From positions 5,704,001 to 5,768,000 of the forward strand of contig NZ_CP032869.1 in NCBI RefSeq assembly GCF_003576455.2: 64,000 bases of DNA. Direction: 5' to 3'. Positions 52,960 to 59,739 of the stretch are shown here, piece by piece. The DNA is from Mucilaginibacter celer. GTDB lineage: Bacteria; Bacteroidota; Bacteroidia; Sphingobacteriales; Sphingobacteriaceae. A program made the translations under genes and the position numbers. How positions within the stretch are numbered: the stretch's first letter is position 1; every line of letters begins with the position of its first letter. The notes under the pieces were generated by a model. The model saw only the letters and a list, made by a program, of their open reading frames with translations, did no database searches and had not been told where the DNA came from.

Positions 52960-53682
52960 CTATCTTTCAAACTTATCAAATATATACTTGTCGCCGTCGG
53001 TGCCCAGGTACATGTTTTTTGTTGTTATTGTATGGGTTATAACGGTGCATGCTTTTACATCAAATAAAAGTCTGCCGTAAAGCGCCGTATCGCCAAGGGT
53101 ACGAAAGTAAAAAGTAAAAGCCTGTGTTTTATTCAAAATATTTGCATCATTATCAGTGGTACCTACATAAAGCCGCGGAACCTGGGCAGTGGCATTGGGA
53201 GCAATATTTATACTATACTTACGGGGACTGGCATTTACATTGGGGGCAACAATAGCATATAGTAGCAATTGATATCCTGTATGATTTACAAAGGCGTAAG
53301 TGCCAAAGTACTCGCTTCGGGCATTAGGATAATCGCGGCAATTCTGAAGCTCTGTCTCTGTATCAGGAGCCGAATACCGGTCTATTGCATCCTGGTTTTC
53401 TGATGCCTTGTGCGCAGCATCTTCATACTGCTTTATTTTTGTACTGAAGTTTTTATTTTGTTGTTGAAGGGTAGATTTTTCTTCTTTAAAAAGGTATTGA
53501 TTCAGATAGCTCAACCCCAAAAACAAAACGTTTAACAGGATAAATAAGTAGCCCCATTTATTCAACCGTTTTTTGCCGGACGCAGTTTCATTCTTCATCG
53601 AAACCAGGGCGGCCATAATAGCAAGCAGTATTCCCAAAAAGGTTATTACCGAAATTAAAATATCGTGCTGGCTTAATTTCAT
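52960..53682 (-). CDS. Hypothetical membrane protein with coiled coil
   Basis: Not recognised. The 240-residue product has two N-terminal helices (about 8-28 and 43-62), a coiled coil (about 68-105, LQQQNKNFSTKIKQYEDAAHKASENQ), and a beta-rich C-terminal domain (about 120-240). The order suggests a membrane-anchored periplasmic or cytoplasmic domain. No motif points to function. It stands upstream of the histidine kinase on the same strand (102 bases apart). Confidence 0.6.
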   Translation of the reverse strand: MKLSQHDILISVITFLGILLAIMAALVSMKNETASGKKRLNKWGYLFILLNVLFLGLSYLNQYLFKEEKSTLQQQNKNFSTKIKQYEDAAHKASENQDAIDRYSAPDTETELQNCRDYPNARSEYFGTYAFVNHTGYQLLLYAIVAPNVNASPRKYSINIAPNATAQVPRLYVGTTDNDANILNKTQAFTFYFRTLGDTALYGRLLFDVKACTVITHTITTKNMYLGTDGDKYIFDKFER

Positions 53683-53897
53683 GACAGGAGTTTATAAATG
53701 ATGATTTTACTAAAAAAGCCCGGCGATTCTTTACCCAGATTAATGAACCCGGACCGGCAATCCCGATTCCGATGCTGGATCGATTTGCTATAGCGGTTTA
53801 AAATAAAATACGTTAGGCTATTCATTGCGAATGGTTTAAGTTGCTTAAATATAGCTTACGGGATGTAAATGCGCAACCGGAATTTTAGATTAAGTTA

Positions 53898-53930
53898 AAA
53901 AAAAAGCCTTCAGACAAATAGTCCGAAGGC
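53898..53930 (-). terminator. Terminator after the second esterase gene
   Basis: On the minus strand GCCTTCGGACT, a short loop, GTCTGAAGGC and nine T, about 20 bases after the stop of the 53952-54947 gene. Confidence 0.88.
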
Positions 53931-53951
53931 CTCCATATTTCACCCTTAGGT

Positions 53952-54947
53952 TTACACAAACAAATATTTCTTCAATTCGGCACCCGCCTGTAAAATGTGC
54001 GATTTAACCGATGGCACATCCGCCAAAGCATTCAGTAAACCAAAATCATGGATCATGCCGTTGAAGCGGACGGTAGTAACCGTTACGCCGGCTTCGTTCA
54101 GTTTGCGACCATAGGCTTCACCCTGATCGCGCAGGATATCGTTTTCGGCAACCTGAATCAATGCCGGTGGCAAACCTTTCAATTCATCTAAAGTGGCGTT
54201 AAGCGGCGATACCAGCTTATAAGCGCGCTCGGTTGGATTAGTGGTGTATTGATCAAACATCCATTTCATAAGCGAGGCGGTTAAAAAGCGGTCTTCACCA
54301 AACAGCTTATACGATTCCCAATCGAAACGGGCATCAGTAACCGGCCATAACATGACCTGTAAACTAATTTTCGGACCATTTTTTTCTTTCGCCTGCAGGG
54401 CGGTTACGGCTGTCATATTGCCGCCAACGCTGTTACCAACAACCGCAAGGCGGCTGCCATCTACGTTGATTTCCTTACCGTTTTCGGAAACCCATTTAGT
54501 GGCAGCATAAATCTGGTTAATGGCTACGGGATATTGCGCCTCGGGCGATGGGGTATAGTTAACAAATACCGCGACAGCGCCTGATGCTACCACCAAATCG
54601 CGCACCAAACGCTCGTGTGTAGGGTAATCGCCTAAAATCCAGCCGCCGCCGTGAATAAAAATGAAAACCGGCAATGTTTCCTTCACGCCTTCGGGGCGAA
54701 CAATGTTCAATTTGATCTCTTCGCCGTTAACAGTAATCGTTTTTTCAGAAAATTCTACCCCCGACAGATCAACTTTAACCGAGGCCTGGGCGTCAACCAA
54801 AACCTTCCTCGCCGCTTCTTTCGACAGGGTTTCCAACGGTACGCCGCCCGAGTTTAAAACTTTTAAAAATTCTTTAACCTGGCGATCAATGTGGGTGTCT
54901 TCGGCGTAATTAACAACTACGGTTTCGGCAGTGCTTGTGTTTTCCAT
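53952..54947 (-). CDS. HSL-type alpha/beta hydrolase, cytoplasmic paralogue
   Basis: A 331-residue esterase that is a clear paralogue of the 13036-14091 product. Long shared blocks include HGGGWILGDYPTH, VNYTPSPEAQYPVAINQ and RLAVVGNSVGGNM, with the same catalytic Ser in GNSVGG and the C-terminal NGMIHDFGLLN. Unlike that copy it has no signal peptide, starting MENTSTAETVVVNYAEDTHIDRQVKEFL, so it should be cytoplasmic. It is divergent from the SnoaL-like gene at 55148; the intergenic region holds the 22-bp element at 55081-55102. Confidence 0.9.
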   Translation of the reverse strand: MENTSTAETVVVNYAEDTHIDRQVKEFLKVLNSGGVPLETLSKEAARKVLVDAQASVKVDLSGVEFSEKTITVNGEEIKLNIVRPEGVKETLPVFIFIHGGGWILGDYPTHERLVRDLVVASGAVAVFVNYTPSPEAQYPVAINQIYAATKWVSENGKEINVDGSRLAVVGNSVGGNMTAVTALQAKEKNGPKISLQVMLWPVTDARFDWESYKLFGEDRFLTASLMKWMFDQYTTNPTERAYKLVSPLNATLDELKGLPPALIQVAENDILRDQGEAYGRKLNEAGVTVTTVRFNGMIHDFGLLNALADVPSVKSHILQAGAELKKYLFV

Positions 54948-55080
54948 GATGTTTTACTTTTATGATGTATGATTTGTTTTGTTGATGTAAAGCTACCCTT
55001 AAAGAGAGCATCCCGGTTTTTAAAATCGTTGAAAAGGCATTTCGCATCGTTGAAATATGCCGGTGCAAGCGTTAGGGGGT

Positions 55081-55129
55081 AACTGTTCCGTTTTGTACAA
55101 TTTATCATAAACCAGGCGCAGTAGTTTTG
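55081..55129 (+). promoter_or_regulatory. 22-bp element + -7 box, promoter 1 (SnoaL-like gene)
   Basis: A 22-bp element at 55081-55102 (begins AACTGTTCC, contains the palindrome TTGTACAA, ends TT), exactly 19 bases, then TAGTTTTG (55122-55129). No TTG is at -33; the element takes its place. The same element occurs at 56457-56478 with one difference and the same 19-base spacing. It lies in the divergent gap of the esterase and SnoaL-like genes. Confidence 0.75.
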
Positions 55130-55147
55130 GCTTATCATAAAATCTTC

Positions 55148-55618
55148 ATGAAAATGAAAAAAAACCTCACAGCAACTGCAGCTGCTTTAGCCCTTGTTTT
55201 AAGCATGACTATTAGCAACACCCAGGCCCAAACCAGCCCGCTTAACGAAGCAAAAAAGGCGATAGCTGCAAGCAACGCCATCTATTTTACAGCCTTTGCA
55301 AAAAACAATCCATCGGTATTTGTTGACTGTTATGCTGATGATTGTATGATTATGGCTCCTAACATGCCCGCACTTAAAGGCAGCAAAGGCGCTATGCAAT
55401 TTTTTAAAACAGCCTACCAAAAAATAGGTTTGTGCGGCGGCAAATTCATCACCACCAATGTATATGGTGCCGGTACCGGCTATGTGGTTGAAGAAGGTAC
55501 CTGGCTGTCGCTGGATAAAAACCACCGGCAGTTTGATAACGGCAAATTCCTGGTGCTTTGGAAAAAGACTGCCAAAGGCTGGAAAATGTTTCGCGATTCG
55601 TTTAGCAGCGATCATTAA
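55148..55618 (+). CDS. Exported SnoaL/NTF2-like protein
   Basis: A 156-residue protein with a signal peptide (about the first 28 residues, ending SNTQAQ) and an NTF2-like domain of the DUF4440/SnoaL group. It has ASNAIYFTAFAKNNPSVFVDCYADDCMIMAPNMPALKGSKGAMQFF and the C-terminal TWLSLDKNHRQFDNGKFLVLWKKTAKGWKMFRDSFSS. This is a small binding pocket seen in polyketide cyclases and many unknown proteins. The start ATG 55148 is used (two Met, MKMKKNL); codons back to 55127 overlap the -7 box. The AraC gene follows 21 bases later. Confidence 0.88.
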   Translation: MKMKKNLTATAAALALVLSMTISNTQAQTSPLNEAKKAIAASNAIYFTAFAKNNPSVFVDCYADDCMIMAPNMPALKGSKGAMQFFKTAYQKIGLCGGKFITTNVYGAGTGYVVEEGTWLSLDKNHRQFDNGKFLVLWKKTAKGWKMFRDSFSSDH

Positions 55619-55639
55619 TAAATAGCTTAAATTTACTTT

Positions 55640-56452
55640 ATGGATTTTCAGCAGTTTTTGCCATCGGAGTTATTAAAGCCTTATGTAAGGCATTACTACC
55701 TCTTTCAATCGGATGCTGATACCGAATTTTCCGATACCGTTTTCCCGAGCGGCGATATGGAAATGATTTTTAACCTGGGTGGTGGCACCTGGGAAGCGGC
55801 CGAAGGCGATAGCTATTACCGCACACCCCCGGTTGAGCTTTGGGGCCAGATTACCCGGCCGCTGCCCATCAAATCAAAAGGCAAGCACACCATGCTGGGT
55901 GTTAAATTTTTCACCCACTCGGCTGCCTGTTTCCTGAATGAGGAAATGACCATTTTTAATGATCATGTTTATGATCTGTATGAGATTATGGGCAAACCCA
56001 TTAAAACGCTGCACCAACAATTGCTCGAGACCAAGGAAACCGCAGCGCGGATTAAACTTATCGAAAACTTCCTGTTAAAAATGCTGGCCCGGAACGAGCG
56101 GAAGATTTTTAAAATAGACAAGGTTGGCGATATGCTCAGCACTATCAAAACCAGCACTGCCGAAAACAGCCTGAGCCTGGTAGCCTCGCAGCACAATGTA
56201 ACGCCCCGTTACCTGCATAAGCTTGTTAACCAATATACCGGGCTTTCGCCAACAGCTTATCATAAAATCAACCGTTTTCAGCACAGCCTTAAACTCATCT
56301 CGAAAGGGAGCCAGTCGCTCACTGCTATTGCTTACAGCAGCGGGTATTTTGATCAGTCGCATTTTATTCGTGATTTTAAATCGTTTACCGGTATTACACC
56401 ATCGGCCTACCTGGATAACGTTACGCCCGTAAACCAGCTTTTAATGCAATAA
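55640..56452 (+). CDS. AraC family transcriptional regulator
   Basis: A 270-residue regulator. The N-terminal domain (FLPSELLKPYVRHYYLFQSDADTEFSDTVFPSGDMEMIFNLGGG, to about 160) is of the type often linked to AraC in Bacteroidota. The C-terminal HTH (about 175-260) contains LSLVASQHNVTPRYLHKLVNQYTG and SLTAIAYSSGYFDQSHFIRDFKSFTGITPSAY. It is encoded between two promoters that share the 22-bp element and is a likely candidate for binding it. It probably shares a transcript with the SnoaL-like gene. Confidence 0.9.
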   Translation: MDFQQFLPSELLKPYVRHYYLFQSDADTEFSDTVFPSGDMEMIFNLGGGTWEAAEGDSYYRTPPVELWGQITRPLPIKSKGKHTMLGVKFFTHSAACFLNEEMTIFNDHVYDLYEIMGKPIKTLHQQLLETKETAARIKLIENFLLKMLARNERKIFKIDKVGDMLSTIKTSTAENSLSLVASQHNVTPRYLHKLVNQYTGLSPTAYHKINRFQHSLKLISKGSQSLTAIAYSSGYFDQSHFIRDFKSFTGITPSAYLDNVTPVNQLLMQ

Positions 56453-56456
56453 ATAC

Positions 56457-56505
56457 AACTGTTCCTTTTTGTACAATTCTGAGGTTTTTGATTGCGGTAA
56501 TTTTG
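56457..56505 (+). promoter_or_regulatory. 22-bp element + -7 box, promoter 2 (PEP-mutase-like gene)
   Basis: The 22-bp element at 56457-56478 (21 of 22 identical to 55081-55102), exactly 19 bases, then TAATTTTG (56498-56505), a perfect -7 box; no TTG at -33. It starts 5 bases after the AraC stop codon. Confidence 0.75.
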
Positions 56506-56542
56506 ATTCAACATAATTACCAAACACCAAAAACATCGTTGT

Positions 56543-57313
56543 ATGAATCAGTTCGAAAAATTTAAACAGCTACATCAGCAGTCCTCTCCCCTGTTATTAG
56601 GCAATATCTGGGATGTACAAAGCGCTAAAATATTTGAAGCCGCCGGCTACCAGGCCGTTGGTACCTCAAGCCAGGCAGTAGCCATAGCCAACGGTTATGA
56701 CGATGGCGAGCAGTTCCCCTTTGATATTTTAGTTTCGCTGGCAAAACGGGTGGTTGAAACGGTTAACATCCCGTTTTCTACCGATATTGAAGGGGGCTAT
56801 TCCCGTAATGTAAACGACATTATTACCAATATTGAAAAACTGGCCGACGTAGGCGTTGCCGGCATCAATATCGAAGATACCGTTGCCGGTTCAGCACGCA
56901 CACTTCAACCGGCGGATGATTTTGCGAAAACCATTTCGGCCATTGCCAATCACCTTAGCCGCAACAATATTAAGTTGTTTCTAAATATTCGCACAGACGG
57001 CTTTTTGCTTGGCCTGCCCAACGCGCTTGATGAAACGCTGGGTCGCATCAAACATTATGAAAACGCCGGGGCTTCCGGAATTTTTACGCCCTGCATAACT
57101 ACCCCGGCTGATATAACTGCAGCTGTAAACGCTACTACTTTGCCTGTTAACGTAATGTGCATGCCGCAACTCCCCGGCTTTGATGAGCTGGCTAACCTGG
57201 GCGTAAAAAGGATTAGCATGGGTGGCTTTCTTTTCAGCAAGCTTTATGAAGATGCCGGGAAAGCAGCCACACAAATTTTTAACGATAAGGGCTTCGGTTC
57301 TCTGTTTTCCTGA
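56543..57313 (+). CDS. Isocitrate lyase / PEP mutase family protein
   Basis: A 256-residue TIM-barrel protein of the isocitrate lyase/PEP mutase superfamily. Seen: LLGNIWDVQSAKIFEAAGYQAVGTSSQAVAIANGYDDGE, VNIPFSTDIEGGYSRN (metal-binding Asp), VGVAGINIEDTVAGS (about 105-120), and ARTLQPADDF near the active site loop. The lyase-type catalytic Cys loop is absent, so this is of the oxaloacetate decarboxylase / PEP mutase-like type; the substrate is unknown. It has its own promoter with the shared 22-bp element and continues into the SnoaL-like gene at 57389. Confidence 0.9.
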   Translation: MNQFEKFKQLHQQSSPLLLGNIWDVQSAKIFEAAGYQAVGTSSQAVAIANGYDDGEQFPFDILVSLAKRVVETVNIPFSTDIEGGYSRNVNDIITNIEKLADVGVAGINIEDTVAGSARTLQPADDFAKTISAIANHLSRNNIKLFLNIRTDGFLLGLPNALDETLGRIKHYENAGASGIFTPCITTPADITAAVNATTLPVNVMCMPQLPGFDELANLGVKRISMGGFLFSKLYEDAGKAATQIFNDKGFGSLFS

Positions 57314-57388
57314 TTAAACCGGCATTTACAGAGTCGTGATTATACCTCTCTACATTCAAAAAAATCATCCAAAACAAAAAAAATAAAA

Positions 57389-57772
57389 ATGAACTTACCA
57401 AAAACAGCACAGGAAGCACACGCAAGTTTAGCGGCGGCATTTAACACTAAAAACCTGCAAACCGTATTAAGTATGTATGATACCGAAGGGATCATGTTTC
57501 CCGAACCGGAAAAAACAGTAAGCGGTAAAGCCGGATGGACCGAAGCTATAACCGGAATATTAGCCATTCCCGGCACCATGCAAATTAAAACCGTTTATTG
57601 TGTGCAAACCGGTGATGTTGCCCTTGGCCGATCTGAATGGAGTATTACCGATGGTGGTGAGGTTAAAGTTGCCGCTAAAGGCATCGAAGTAATGAAACAA
57701 CAAGCGGATGGTGGTTGGAAAATTATTATTGACCATGCCTTTGGGGCCGAGAGTGTACTTAAAGCTCATTGA
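57389..57772 (+). CDS. SnoaL/NTF2-like protein (DUF4440), cytoplasmic
   Basis: A 127-residue NTF2-fold protein without a signal peptide: AHASLAAAFNTKNLQTVLSMYDTEGIMFPEPEKTVSGKAG and the C-terminal KGIEVMKQQADGGWKIIIDHAFG. It is unlike the exported SnoaL-like protein at 55148 in sequence and location, so not a recent duplicate. The gene is 75 bases downstream of the PEP-mutase-like gene; no promoter box is evident in the gap, so co-transcription is likely. Ends at a bidirectional terminator shared with the photolyase gene. Confidence 0.87.
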   Translation: MNLPKTAQEAHASLAAAFNTKNLQTVLSMYDTEGIMFPEPEKTVSGKAGWTEAITGILAIPGTMQIKTVYCVQTGDVALGRSEWSITDGGEVKVAAKGIEVMKQQADGGWKIIIDHAFGAESVLKAH

Positions 57773-57786
57773 AGCATCATTTTAAT

Positions 57787-57815
57787 AGCAGACCGAATTT
57801 ACCTTTCGGTCTGCT
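57787..57815. terminator. Bidirectional terminator between SnoaL-like and photolyase genes
   Basis: AGCAGACCGAA and TTCGGTCTGCT form a perfect 11-bp stem with a 7-base loop. The stem includes the last codons and stop (57799-57801) of the photolyase gene, so it is both coding and terminating sequence. Flanking T-runs are weak. Confidence 0.65.
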
Positions 57816-59313
57816 TATCAAGCTTACTTAAAAATGCTTCGGCATTTTGCAGGTGAGTCTTTTGCTTTTCGGCAGGCATTTTATCAAACGTTTTCACTAA
57901 CATCCCCAAACGCGGGTTTTGCAGAAAAAAATTGCGGTGAACATGCATAAAACGCCAGAACAAGCCATCCCACACATCCTGCCACGAGCCTTTTTTCCAG
58001 TCACCCATTTTCAGCAGGTAATTACTGCCGCTGATGTAGGGTTTAGTCATCATGAGGCCGCCATCGGCAAATTGGGTCATGCCGTAGGTATTAGGCACCA
58101 TAACCCAATCATAGCTATCTACATACATTTCCATAAACCAACGGTACACGTCATCTGGGTTAAACTCGCACAGTAAAAAGAAATTGCCCATCACCATCAG
58201 GCGCTCAATATGGTGGGTGTACCCTGTAGCCAATACTTTTTTTATTACCACGTCAACCGGGTGGATACCGGTATCGCCTTTCCAAAACGAGGTAGGGATC
58301 CGGCGTTTAAAGCCCCAATAATTTTTAGTGCGCTGTTTTACCCCTTCACGCTCATAAACAATATGAATAAACTCGCGCCAGCCCATTACCTGCCTTATAA
58401 AACCTTCTAATGAGTTTAGTGGAATATCTGCATCGGCAGTTATATCTAACGCACTGTTAATTATTTGCTGCGGATTTAACAGACCTATATTAAGCATGGG
58501 TGTTAATACCGAATGATATAAAAAACTTTCGTTTGCCACCATGGCGTCTTCGTAAACACCAAAATTTTGAAGGCGTTGCTTCAAAAAGCTATCCAACCAT
58601 TGTTCGGCTTCGTGGTGTGTTGTTGGATAAAAGCCGCCCAGGTTACCAAAGGGCGATGATGTATTACCGTAGTTATTGGCGAAATTTTTATCTACATAAT
58701 GCCGGGCTTCCTTCACGTAACCGTTTTCTACTGGCACATCCAGCAAGGGCACTATGTCGTTTTTTGGAAACTTTAACCTGTTCTCGGCATCATAAGTCCA
58801 CTTGCCGCCAATAGGTTTCCCGTCCGGCTCCAACAGGATGTTACGCTGCTTACGCTGATGGGTATAGAAATCCGTTTGGAAGTAGGTTTTCTTTTCATCG
58901 AAAAAATCTGCCACATCCTCCGGGCTGTTAAGAAAATTGGGACTTTTATATTTAGAAAGTGCTATATCGTGTTTAGCGCAGGCGCTGTTAAGCCGTGTTT
59001 CAAGCCAGTTATCCGCGGTATCAACATAATAAATATGTTTAAAGCCCTGCTTAGCCAGGGCGATTATAAGTTTTCGGATATCAGCAAGCTCATCATGAGC
59101 TTCAATATATTTTACATCGATATTTTTTGCTGATAACGCGCCGGCATAAAATTTCATCGATGCCCTGTGTAATACCAGCTTCTTTTTATTGAAGTTGTAT
59201 TGATTGAAAAAAAGGCTTTCCTCAACCAGGTAAACCTGCCTCGATTGCTTTATTTGTGGATGTTGCTTAAATAACTGGTGAGGAAATATAAGTGTAGCAC
59301 TGTTGTAATCCAT
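57799..59313 (-). CDS. Cryptochrome/photolyase family protein (deoxyribodipyrimidine photolyase-related)
   Basis: A 504-residue flavoprotein of the photolyase-related (FeS-BCP or prokaryotic 6-4 photolyase) group. It has an N-terminal alpha/beta domain (ATLIFPHQLFKQHP, then LHRASMKFYAGAL) and a C-terminal helical FAD domain. Seen: FIRQVMGWREFIHIVYE, the FAD-binding THHIERLMVMGNFFLLCEFNPDDVYRWFMEMYVDSYDWVMVPNTYGMTQFADGG, and the GSNYLLKMGDWKKGSWQDVWDGLFW segment. The kind of light repair (6-4 or other) cannot be stated. The 3' end overlaps a bidirectional terminator. Cytoplasmic. Confidence 0.93.
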   Translation of the reverse strand: MDYNSATLIFPHQLFKQHPQIKQSRQVYLVEESLFFNQYNFNKKKLVLHRASMKFYAGALSAKNIDVKYIEAHDELADIRKLIIALAKQGFKHIYYVDTADNWLETRLNSACAKHDIALSKYKSPNFLNSPEDVADFFDEKKTYFQTDFYTHQRKQRNILLEPDGKPIGGKWTYDAENRLKFPKNDIVPLLDVPVENGYVKEARHYVDKNFANNYGNTSSPFGNLGGFYPTTHHEAEQWLDSFLKQRLQNFGVYEDAMVANESFLYHSVLTPMLNIGLLNPQQIINSALDITADADIPLNSLEGFIRQVMGWREFIHIVYEREGVKQRTKNYWGFKRRIPTSFWKGDTGIHPVDVVIKKVLATGYTHHIERLMVMGNFFLLCEFNPDDVYRWFMEMYVDSYDWVMVPNTYGMTQFADGGLMMTKPYISGSNYLLKMGDWKKGSWQDVWDGLFWRFMHVHRNFFLQNPRLGMLVKTFDKMPAEKQKTHLQNAEAFLSKLDKQTER

Positions 59314-59739
59314 TTATTAACAAGTTGTACGGGTAAAATATGTTTTACCACAATGTAATGAATGAGGACGCCGCTAACTGATGATTTTAGATCTTTATTT
59401 TGCGGGAGCGATAACCTTAAGCCTGCCTTATTGGCCTGTAGCAATACGGCTATTCTATTTTAAAAACTTCGGCTCTGTCTTATCCTTTCTTCTCTTATTG
59501 TAAACTTATACAATTGTTTTTTCAACTGCTTTACTCTCCAATTTATTTATCCGGCAACAAAAATAAATTTATACTAAAGCACATATATCCACAATAACAA
59601 TTATTGCCTTTGAGGAAATATTGTTTTATTATTTTTTTTAACACACAATCAATTGAAAATCAAATGTTTTGTATTAACTTCAACTGTCTAAACAATACTA
59701 TTTTACCACAATTAAGGGCATTAAAACTCCTAAACCTCC
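59314..59739. other. Intergenic region (about 425 bases) without a gene
   Basis: Divergent upstream regions of the photolyase and Sel1-repeat genes. The sequence is A+T-rich. I see no frame with coding character and no clean TTG-N19-TAnnTTTG promoter; a one-mismatch box TGCCTTTG stands at about 59607-59614. Confidence 0.55.
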
